Shown: positions 18,336-25,600 of the stretch, piece after piece
How positions within the stretch are numbered: the first letter of the stretch is position 1
How the letters are laid out: every line of letters starts with the position of its first letter
Assembly (NCBI RefSeq): GCF_003116035.1
Contig: NZ_LGQW01000015.1
Span: 7,148,038-7,200,606 of the forward strand
Length of the DNA: 52,569 nt
Reading direction: 5' to 3'
Source of the DNA: Azospirillum sp. TSH64
Lineage (GTDB): Bacteria; Pseudomonadota; Alphaproteobacteria; Azospirillales; Azospirillaceae
Notes under the pieces: generated by a model
The model's input: only the letters and a program-made list of their open reading frames with translations
What the model was told of the DNA's origin: nothing
The model's database searches: none
Translations under genes and position numbers: made by a program

Positions 18336-19907
18336 TCAGGACAGGGTCTGGCTGTGTTCGGTTGGACTATGTTCGGCAGGGCCACTCTCGAGGGCGCACT
18401 CGCCGGCCTGCAGCTTGCGGCGCAGGATCTTGCCGACCGGCGATTTCGGGATTTCGTCGAGGAAGACGTACTCGCGCGGGCGCTTGAAATTGGCGAGGCC
18501 GGAGGTGCGGCAATGGTCGTCGAGGTCGTTGGCCTCGACGCCGCGGGCGCGCTTGACGAAGGCGACGACCCGCTGGCCCCAGCGTTCGTCGGGCAGGCCG
18601 GCGACCGCCACCTCCAGCACGCCGTCAAGCAGGGACAGCACGCTTTCGATCTCGACCGGCGAGACGTTCTCCCCGCCGGTGATGATCATGTCGTCGACCC
18701 GGCCGGTGACGAAGAGGTCGCCGTCGCCATCGAGGAAGCCGATGTCGCCGGTGAAGTACCAGCCGGCATGCAGCGCCTTGGCGTCGGCGTCCGGCCGCTT
18801 CCAATAGCCCTCGAAGGCCTCGTCGCCCGACAGGTCGGCGGCGATCTGGCCCTCCTCCCCGATGGCGGCACGCTCGCCCGGATCGAAGCTGCCGAGACGG
18901 ACGATGCGGATGCGCTGGTTCAGCGCCGCCTTGCCGGCCGATCCCGGCTTGGCCGGGGCGTTCTGGTCGATGGTGAAGGTGTAGATCTCGGACGAGCCGT
19001 AATGGTTGACGAACAGCTCGGGCCGGAAGGCGGCGTCCAGCCGCTTCAGCAAACCGTCGGTCATCGACGCCCCGGCGAAGCCCAGCTTGCGCACCGACGA
19101 CACGTCGGTGCCCGCGAATTTCGGGTCGGCCAGCAGGTCGTGATAGAGCGTCGGCACCAGATAGAGACAGCTCAGCCGCTCCGCCGCGATCAGGTCGAGC
19201 GCTCGGTCCGTGTCGAAGCGCGGCAGGCAGACGAAACAGCCGTCCACCAGCGCCATCGCCAGCAGCGAGCGCACCCCCATCGTGTGGTAGAGCGGCATGA
19301 CGCCCAGCGTCCGTTCGCCCCGGCGGTAGCAGTTCTGGGCGACATGGGCGACGGCGGCGGCACGCTCCGTCCGGTGGCGGCGCGGCACGCCCTTGGGCTT
19401 GCCGGTGGTGCCGGAGGTGTAGAGGAACAGCGAGACATGCTCGGCCGTGGCGCGCGGCTGAGCCGCAGCCGGATCGCCGTCCAGCAGATCGGCGAAGCGG
19501 CGGTCGCCGGCTTCGACCGGATCGCCGACCGCGATGCGCGACAGCGCCCGCGCCGCGGCGGAGGTCCGGACGGCATCGGCCGACACCTCCTGATAGAACA
19601 GGGCGCGCACCTCGGCATCGGGCAGGCAGTAATCCAGCTCGTCGGGCTTCACCCGCCAGTTCAGCGGCACCACGGCGATGCCAGCCAGCTGGCAGGCCCA
19701 ATGGATGGTCGCCATTTCCCAATTGTTCTGCAACGCGGTGGCGATGCGGTCGCCGGGGCGCAGGGCCAGCCGGTCGAAGGCACCGACCAGCCGGCGGATG
19801 CGCTCCAGCCACTGCGCGTAGGTCAGCCGCAGGTCGCCGTCGACGATGGCGAGCGCCTCCGGGCTGCGCTCCGCACTGGCCAGGATGCTGCGGCCGAGGT
19901 CAAACAT
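18336..19907 (-). CDS. AMP-forming acyl-CoA ligase
   Basis: A 523-residue ANL-superfamily ligase. The adenylate loop LYTSGTTGKPKGVP (about residue 180), the YGSSE motif (about 305), the hinge segment YFTGDIGFLDGDG...VDDMIITGGENVSP (about 405) and the C-terminal catalytic Lys in KSPVGKILRRKL are intact, so it should activate a carboxylic acid to its CoA thioester using ATP. Substrate cannot be read from the sequence. The start overlaps the end of the iron-sulfur subunit gene by 8 bases, coupling it to the molybdenum hydroxylase. Confidence 0.9.
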   Translation of the reverse strand: MFDLGRSILASAERSPEALAIVDGDLRLTYAQWLERIRRLVGAFDRLALRPGDRIATALQNNWEMATIHWACQLAGIAVVPLNWRVKPDELDYCLPDAEVRALFYQEVSADAVRTSAAARALSRIAVGDPVEAGDRRFADLLDGDPAAAQPRATAEHVSLFLYTSGTTGKPKGVPRRHRTERAAAVAHVAQNCYRRGERTLGVMPLYHTMGVRSLLAMALVDGCFVCLPRFDTDRALDLIAAERLSCLYLVPTLYHDLLADPKFAGTDVSSVRKLGFAGASMTDGLLKRLDAAFRPELFVNHYGSSEIYTFTIDQNAPAKPGSAGKAALNQRIRIVRLGSFDPGERAAIGEEGQIAADLSGDEAFEGYWKRPDADAKALHAGWYFTGDIGFLDGDGDLFVTGRVDDMIITGGENVSPVEIESVLSLLDGVLEVAVAGLPDERWGQRVVAFVKRARGVEANDLDDHCRTSGLANFKRPREYVFLDEIPKSPVGKILRRKLQAGECALESGPAEHSPTEHSQTLS

Positions 19908-20430
19908 GGGCGACCTCCCTCACCGTCCCACCGGTGACGTCCATCACGGCGCGGACGATGCCGGCATAGCCGGTGCAGCGGCAAAGATGGCCGCTCAGCA
20001 TGTCGCGTAGCTCCTCTTCGGTTGGCTTGGGATTGCGGTCCAGGTAATCGGTCAGCGACATCAGGATGCCGGCGGTGCAGAAGCCGCATTGCAGGGCGTG
20101 ATGCCGTCGGAAGGCCTCCTGGAGTGCCGTCATGCGCCCCTCGTTGGCCTGCGACAGTCCTTCGACGGTGTCGATGCGCCGGCCGTCGGCCTGCACCGCC
20201 AGCGTCAGGCAGGCGCGGACCGCCACGCCGTCGATGCGGACGGTGCAGGCGCCGCAGACGCCGTGTTCGCAGCCGACGCGGGTGCCGTGGGCGCCCAGCT
20301 CGTGGCGCAGGAAATCGCTCAGCAGCAGGCGCGGATGGGCATGGCCGGTGCGCGGCGTGCCGTTCAGGACGATGGAGACGGCGTGGCGCGCCTCCGCCGT
20401 CAGCGCGGATGTGGATTTCAGCGGCGGCAT
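19900..20430 (-). CDS. Molybdenum hydroxylase, [2Fe-2S] small subunit (CoxS type)
   Basis: A 176-residue small subunit. It has the plant-ferredoxin-type cluster (GCEHGVCGACTVRIDG plus the later RACLTL Cys) and the second, C-terminal cluster (QCGFCTAGIL and HLCRCTGYAGIV), as in xanthine dehydrogenase and CO dehydrogenase families. It passes electrons from the molybdenum site to the FAD subunit. Overlaps the FAD-subunit gene by 13 bases. Confidence 0.95.
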   Translation of the reverse strand: MPPLKSTSALTAEARHAVSIVLNGTPRTGHAHPRLLLSDFLRHELGAHGTRVGCEHGVCGACTVRIDGVAVRACLTLAVQADGRRIDTVEGLSQANEGRMTALQEAFRRHHALQCGFCTAGILMSLTDYLDRNPKPTEEELRDMLSGHLCRCTGYAGIVRAVMDVTGGTVREVAHV

Positions 20431-21254
20431 GACAGGGCCTCTTCAAGGACGGTGCGGCCGATCCGGCGGACGAGGTCGCGGCGGTAGCGGGCGGTGGCGT
20501 GCTGGTCGTCGTCGCCGCCGAGGTCCCAGGCGAAGGCGTTCAGCGCCTCGTCGAGATCCGGCGGCAACCCATCCTCGACCAGCGGCCAGGAGCGCATCGT
20601 CGGCCGGTCCGCCACCCCGCCGACGGCGAGGCTGGCGCGGTCGCCGTCCACCGTGGCGGCGCAGGCGGCGATGGCGAAATCGCCGTGCCGCATCGACTGC
20701 TCCCGGAAGGCATGGCCGCAGCCGGGACGGGCCAGCGGGAAGCGGATGCATTCGACGATCTCGTCCGCCGCCTTCACCGTGGTCAGCGGCCCCACGAAGA
20801 AATCGGCGGCGGCGACGGTGCGGCGGCGCTTGGCATTGCGCAGCATCACCTCGCCGCCGGTGGCGACCAGACAGAGCGGCGTCTCGGCGCTGGGATCGGC
20901 ATGGGCGACCGATCCGCAGAGCGTGCCGCGGTTACGGGTCTGGAAATGGCCGACCCACGGCAGGGCGGCGGCCAGCAGCGGCACCTCCCGCGCCAGGGCC
21001 GGGCGGGCCAGCACCTCGGACTGGGTGACGGCGGCGCCGACCGTCAGCCAACCGTCTTCGGCCCGCAGGCTGCGCAGCTCCTCCAGCCGGCCGAGATCGA
21101 TCAGCAGGCGCGGCTGAACCAGCCGCATGTTCAGCATCGGCATCAGCGACTGGCCGCCGGCGATCACGCGGGCGTCGTCGCCCCCGTCCGCCAGCGCCGC
21201 CAGCGCCTCGGCGACCGTTTCCGGCCGCAGATAGTCGAAGGGTGCGGGCTTCAT
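20418..21254 (-). CDS. Molybdenum hydroxylase, FAD-binding medium subunit (CoxM type)
   Basis: A 278-residue FAD-binding subunit. Flavin-binding features are VIAGGQSLMPMLNMRL (about residue 36) and LCGSVAHADPSAETPL (about 110). It is compact and lacks the extra [4Fe-4S] loop found in the medium subunit of 4-hydroxybenzoyl-CoA reductase, arguing against that enzyme. Its start overlaps the large-subunit stop by 4 bases. Confidence 0.94.
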   Translation of the reverse strand: MKPAPFDYLRPETVAEALAALADGGDDARVIAGGQSLMPMLNMRLVQPRLLIDLGRLEELRSLRAEDGWLTVGAAVTQSEVLARPALAREVPLLAAALPWVGHFQTRNRGTLCGSVAHADPSAETPLCLVATGGEVMLRNAKRRRTVAAADFFVGPLTTVKAADEIVECIRFPLARPGCGHAFREQSMRHGDFAIAACAATVDGDRASLAVGGVADRPTMRSWPLVEDGLPPDLDEALNAFAWDLGGDDDQHATARYRRDLVRRIGRTVLEEALSCRR

Positions 21255-24200
21255 CGGTTAAACCCCAGAAGACGCAGCAGGCGCGTCAGAAGCGAGGGAG
21301 AGTCGGCGGGCACCTCGGCGCCACCGGCGCGGGCAACCAGCTTTTCAAAGAACTGGCCGATCAGCAGGCGCGATGCGCTGTCGAGCATCCGCCCGCCGAC
21401 CGCGGCGACCTTGCCGCCGACCGACGCGCTGTAGCGGTAGGTGACGCGGGTTCCGGTGGCGGTGCGCTCCAGCGTCACATGCCCGGTGCCGCTGCCCGAC
21501 CCGAGCGCGCTGGTGCCGCTGCCGGTCAGGGTCAGTGACTTGGGCGGATCGAGGTCGGACAGCGCAACCTGCGCGGTATAGCGCCCTCTCACCGGTCCGA
21601 TTCCGACCACCACCTCCGCCCGGTAGGCGTTGGGACCGACAAGGTCCAGCGCCTCGCAGCCGGGCAGCAGCGCCGCCAGTTCCCTGGGATCGAGCAGGAT
21701 GGCCCAGACCTGTTCCGGCGTCGCCGGCACCTCGCGGCTGCCCTCCCCGGTCAGGCCGCGCCCACCCTTCGCAGCGGATTTGCCGGCGGCCAGTGGCGGA
21801 ATTTCCATGGCACCGGCGGCGGAGGCCGGGCGCGGCGGTTCCGGCGGATGGATCAGCGCCGCCAGCTTGGCAGGGGTGATCGGCAGGGACGGCACCGGTC
21901 CGCCGAGCGCATCCGCCACCGCGTTGGCGAGGCAGACCGGGGTGCTCATGCAGTTCCCCTCCCCCACCCCCTTGGCGCCGAGCGGCGTCACCGGCGAGGG
22001 GCTTTCGCGATGGAGGATGACGGGAACCGGCACCTCGCAGGCGGTCGGCACCAGATAGTCGGCAAAGGTGCCGGACAGGAACCGGCCGTCGTCGCCATAG
22101 GCGTATTCCTCGTACAGCGCGGTGCCGACGGCATGGGCGAAGCCGCCCAGGATCTGGCCTTCCACCAGCAGCGGGTTCAGCAGCCGGCCGGCGTCGTGCA
22201 TGGTGACGTAGCGGTCGATCCGCACCGCCCCGGTCGTCCGGTCGATCTCGACCCCGCAGAAATCGAAGATGAAGCCATAGCAGGCCGAACTGTTGATGTG
22301 GTCGGCGTCGGTCGGCGCCTTCAGCGGCTCCGGCGTCCAGAAGGCGGTCTCGCGCAGCGCCGCCTCCTGCCCGTCGGGCAGCGTTCCCGGCGCCCAATGG
22401 CCGGCGGCGGCGACGCGGGAAAAGGACAGGCCGTTGTCCGGGTTGGCGTCGGAGAAGACCCGGCCGCCGGCGAAGCGCACATCGTCGGCCCGGCAATTCA
22501 GCTGCCCGGCGACCAACGCCGCCATGCGCCCGCGCAGCCGGATCGCCGCCACCTGGGCCGCCCCCGCCACTGCCCCGGCGAAGCGGCTGGAATAGTTGCC
22601 CGACGCGATCGACCAGGCATCCTTGCCGGTGTCGAGGTCGGTGTTGACGCGGATGTCCTCGAACCGCAGGCCGAAGACGTCGGCCACCACCTGGGCCAGC
22701 ACGGTGCGGTGACCCTGCCCCTGGGGGGCGGAGGCCACCGTCACCGACACGCCGCCGGTCGGATCGACGGCGACGCTGGCGGTCGCCTGCGCGCCGTTCT
22801 TCGGCCCAGCCTTGCGCCGCTCCCCGGCGGTCAGGACCGTGGTGATGTAGCCCATGTTGGAGATCGACGGTTCCACCACCGCGGCGTAGCCGATGCCGTA
22901 GAGCCGCCCCTCCGCCCGCAGCGCGTCGCGCCGGGCCTTCAGCGCGTCGAGCGAGCCGTCCCGCACCGCCTGCTCCAGCGTCGCGCGGTAATCGCCGCTG
23001 TCGAGCGTCCCGCCCGACGCGGTGCGGTAGGGCATCGCCTCGGCCGCCACCAGATTGCGGCGGATGACGTCGAGCGGATCCAGCCCCAGCTCCGCCGCCA
23101 CCCGGTTCATCAACCGCTCCAGCCCGTAATAGAGCTGCCCGCCGCCGAAGCCGCGGTTGAGGCCGGTCGGCGTCTTGTTGGTGACGACGATGCGGTTGGT
23201 CACCGTCAGGTTCGGGATGTCGTAGGCGCCGGTCAGGTTGCCGTGGTTGCGGTAGAGCGAGGCCGGTTCCGGCGCCCGCAGATAGGCGCCGCAATCCTCG
23301 GTCTGCTCCATCCGCAGCGCCAGCACCTGGCCGTCCGGCTCCACCGCCGCATCGATGCGCATGCGGCGCGCGGTGGCCGAGGTGGCGGCCATCAGATGCT
23401 CCAGCCGGTCCTCCACCCACTTCACCGGCCGGCCGGCGACGCGAGCGCACAGCCCCATCAGCACGACATAGGGGAACACCGCCTGCTTGTTGCCGAAGCT
23501 GCCGCCGGATTGGGGCGGCGTCTTCAGCCGCAACCGCGATCCCGGCACGTTCAGCGCGCGCGCCATCACCGGATGGACGGCGAAGGGGCCGGAGAAGTTC
23601 GACAGCACCTCGTACGCATCCTCGGCCGCGTCATAGTCGGCCAGGACAACGAAACACTCCATCGGGGTGCAGGAGTTGCGGGGATACTCGACCTCGACCG
23701 ACATGGCGTGGGCGGCACGGGCGAAGGCGGCCTCGGGGTCGCCATAGCGGAAGCTGCGGCTGTTGACGAGGTTGGAGCCCACCGCCGGATGCAGCGGTTC
23801 CGATTCCTCTTCCAGCGCCTGGGCAATCGAGGTGACCGGCGGCAGCGGGCGATAGCGCACCTCGATCCGGTCGAGCGCGTCCTCCGCGATATAGCGGCTG
23901 TCGGCCAGCACCACCGCCACCGGTTCGCCGACATGGCGGACGCGGTCGATGGCAAGGCACCAATGCTCCATCGGCGCACGGATGCCGACCAGGAAGGCGC
24001 TGGCATGGCGCTTGGCATCGGCCCCGGTCACCACGGCGGCGACGCCGGGAACCGCCAGCGCGGCGGCGGTGTCGATGTCCAGCAGGTCGGCGTGGGCGTG
24101 CGGTGAGCGCAGGATCGCGGCGTGCAGGGTGCCGGGCTTCACCGGCAGATCGTCGGCGTAGCGGGCGACGCCGGTCAGCAGGGCGGCGTCCTCCACCCGC

Positions 24201-24298
24201 GGCATCGCGCGGCCGACGAACGGCGCCGCGGCCGGCTGCGGCTGCGGCGAAACGCCTTCGCTGTCAATGGTCTGGGCGGCGGTCTGCGTGGCCGTCAT
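21251..24298 (-). CDS. Molybdenum hydroxylase large subunit fused to a CoxG/SRPBCC domain
   Basis: A 1015-residue protein. Residues about 1-830 are the molybdopterin-binding subunit: VGRAMPRVEDAALLTGVARY, the SGGSFGNKQAV cofactor loop (about 260) and AKGVGEGNCMSTP near residue 777, which carries the catalytic Glu. The substrate-side loop reads GLNRGFGGGQ, not the AYRCSFR of CO dehydrogenase, so CO oxidation is unlikely. After a Pro/Ala linker, residues about 843-990 form a CoxG-like SRPBCC domain (SREVPATPEQVWAILLDPRE, LPGCEAL), usually a separate protein that helps dock the hydroxylase to the membrane. Start: ATG 24298 has GGGAGG six bases upstream; ATG 24304 has no spacing, and the longer frame is unsupported. 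Confidence 0.92.
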   Translation of the reverse strand: MTATQTAAQTIDSEGVSPQPQPAAAPFVGRAMPRVEDAALLTGVARYADDLPVKPGTLHAAILRSPHAHADLLDIDTAAALAVPGVAAVVTGADAKRHASAFLVGIRAPMEHWCLAIDRVRHVGEPVAVVLADSRYIAEDALDRIEVRYRPLPPVTSIAQALEEESEPLHPAVGSNLVNSRSFRYGDPEAAFARAAHAMSVEVEYPRNSCTPMECFVVLADYDAAEDAYEVLSNFSGPFAVHPVMARALNVPGSRLRLKTPPQSGGSFGNKQAVFPYVVLMGLCARVAGRPVKWVEDRLEHLMAATSATARRMRIDAAVEPDGQVLALRMEQTEDCGAYLRAPEPASLYRNHGNLTGAYDIPNLTVTNRIVVTNKTPTGLNRGFGGGQLYYGLERLMNRVAAELGLDPLDVIRRNLVAAEAMPYRTASGGTLDSGDYRATLEQAVRDGSLDALKARRDALRAEGRLYGIGYAAVVEPSISNMGYITTVLTAGERRKAGPKNGAQATASVAVDPTGGVSVTVASAPQGQGHRTVLAQVVADVFGLRFEDIRVNTDLDTGKDAWSIASGNYSSRFAGAVAGAAQVAAIRLRGRMAALVAGQLNCRADDVRFAGGRVFSDANPDNGLSFSRVAAAGHWAPGTLPDGQEAALRETAFWTPEPLKAPTDADHINSSACYGFIFDFCGVEIDRTTGAVRIDRYVTMHDAGRLLNPLLVEGQILGGFAHAVGTALYEEYAYGDDGRFLSGTFADYLVPTACEVPVPVILHRESPSPVTPLGAKGVGEGNCMSTPVCLANAVADALGGPVPSLPITPAKLAALIHPPEPPRPASAAGAMEIPPLAAGKSAAKGGRGLTGEGSREVPATPEQVWAILLDPRELAALLPGCEALDLVGPNAYRAEVVVGIGPVRGRYTAQVALSDLDPPKSLTLTGSGTSALGSGSGTGHVTLERTATGTRVTYRYSASVGGKVAAVGGRMLDSASRLLIGQFFEKLVARAGGAEVPADSPSLLTRLLRLLGFNR

Positions 24299-24377
24299 CG
24301 TCATCCTCCCGTTACCGGAGGAGACTAGACCGTTTGCCAAGCGAAGCTTTTACCGTGGAGTGTCGCGATTTACCCTA

Positions 24378-24408
24378 GCGTCTCATTTTTATGGGCGTCT
24401 CATTTTTA
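24378..24408. promoter_or_regulatory. 14-bp tandem direct repeat, candidate AraC-type operator
   Basis: gcgtctcattttta occurs at 24378-24391 and again at 24395-24408, 17 bases apart. It sits between the AraC-type gene stop and the molybdenum hydroxylase start, about 80-110 bases upstream of the latter, in an AT-richer pocket. AraC/XylS regulators bind directly repeated half-sites next to the promoter they activate, so the neighbour is the natural candidate protein. Confidence 0.5.
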
Positions 24409-24422
24409 CGCGTGTCCCATCC

Positions 24423-25298
24423 TCATGCATGCCCGGCTTCCGGCCGCCCTCCGCCGGGCCGGTCCACCAGATTGACGACGCGGCGGTATTCGGTGGGTGT
24501 CACGCCCTGGTGGTTGCGGAAGAAACGGCTGAAATGGCTGGGAGCGGAAAAGCCGAGCCGGCCGGACACCTCGGTGGCGCTCTCCAGCCCGGCGGCCATG
24601 GCATCGATGGCCGCCTCCATCCGCAGCACGTTGAAATAGAGCGCCGGGGTGATCGCCATCGTCTGCTGGAACAGCCGGAACATATGGGCGCGCGACAGGC
24701 CGGCGGCGGCGGCGACGCGGGCGGCGTCGAACTCCTCGCCCAGGGTTCCCCGCATGAACAGGATGGCCTGGCGGATGCGGAAATCGCCGGCCGCAGGCGC
24801 GGCGTAGCGTGTCCCGCCGAGCGTCCGCCATTCGGAGAAACGGTCGATGATGGCGATCATCAGGTCGAACAGCGCCTCCTCCATCCGCTCGCCCGACGGG
24901 TCGTCATAGAGCAGCTCCGCCGCCATGCGGTCAGCCAGCCGGCGGATGTAAGGCGTCAGCTCGCCGCAGGATTGCGCGAAGAAGCCGGGATTGCCGCTGG
25001 CGTTGAGTTCCCGCTGCATCGCACCGAGCCAGCGCGGCTCGATGTACAGCGCCAGGATCACGGTGCGCGGGGCGCCCGGCTGATGGGCATAGGAATGGGC
25101 CTCCCAGCTGTTGACCAGCACCGCGGTGTCGTCGCGCAGCGGATAGAGCTGCTCCCCGACGGCAAAGCGGGTGTCGGCGCCGGATGCCTTGATCAGCACA
25201 TGGCAGTGGGGATGCGCGTGATGGATCAGCGCATTGTCCATGTCCAGCAGGGCGACGCGGCCGAAGCTTCCCTGATGGATGCGCATCGCTTTCGACAT
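24423..25298 (-). CDS. AraC-type transcriptional regulator with cupin-like sensor domain
   Basis: A 291-residue regulator. The N-terminal part (to about 170) has the AraC-ligand-binding/cupin pattern: HHAHPHCHVLIKASG and LVNSWEAHSYAHQPG. The last 100 residues hold the two HTH motifs: FDAARVAAAAGLSRAHMFRLFQ and ATEVSGRLGFSAPSHFSRFF, followed by GVTPTEYRR. ATG 25298 is preferred (ggaag upstream); the open frame extends to a TTG at 25331 only. It lies directly upstream of the hydroxylase operon on the same strand, and divergent to the large secreted protein. It probably activates the operon in response to a catabolic substrate. Confidence 0.9.
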   Translation of the reverse strand: MSKAMRIHQGSFGRVALLDMDNALIHHAHPHCHVLIKASGADTRFAVGEQLYPLRDDTAVLVNSWEAHSYAHQPGAPRTVILALYIEPRWLGAMQRELNASGNPGFFAQSCGELTPYIRRLADRMAAELLYDDPSGERMEEALFDLMIAIIDRFSEWRTLGGTRYAAPAAGDFRIRQAILFMRGTLGEEFDAARVAAAAGLSRAHMFRLFQQTMAITPALYFNVLRMEAAIDAMAAGLESATEVSGRLGFSAPSHFSRFFRNHQGVTPTEYRRVVNLVDRPGGGRPEAGHA

Positions 25299-25600
25299 GG
25301 CTTCCGGTCCCTTCCTGCCCGTCGGCGGCAAAGGGCCGCCGGGATGCTCTTCAATGGTTTGCTTTACAAGCTAATCATCGGCGGTCCCCTTTACCAGTTC
25401 CATGCGGGCGCCCCCCTGCTTCTGTCGCTGGAGCCGCATCGCCCGGAGAATCGGCGGGCGGTCGTCCCCGGTGCCGGTCGATTTTGCAGCAAGACCGCTT
25501 CAGTATCCAAACTGTTACCTGGGCGTTTAGATTTTCTTCAGTGAATCGCTGTGTTATTGCGATTGCTACAAGCAAATGCAGCGCCGGCGAAAGGTTCCAG
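25299..25600. promoter_or_regulatory. Divergent intergenic region between AraC-type gene and large secreted protein
   Basis: About 300 bp without a gene. The right 120 bases are AT-richer than the surroundings and end in a purine-rich site (gcgaaagg) before the ATG at 25601. Promoters for both directions should lie here, but I cannot assign -35/-10 elements. An in-frame ATG at 25484 exists, but the 39 codons it adds have poor codon usage. Confidence 0.4.

Noticed and set aside
19900..24298. Carbon monoxide dehydrogenase or 4-hydroxybenzoyl-CoA reductase
   Set aside because: The large subunit lacks the AYRCSFR loop, and the medium subunit lacks the additional [4Fe-4S] insertion.
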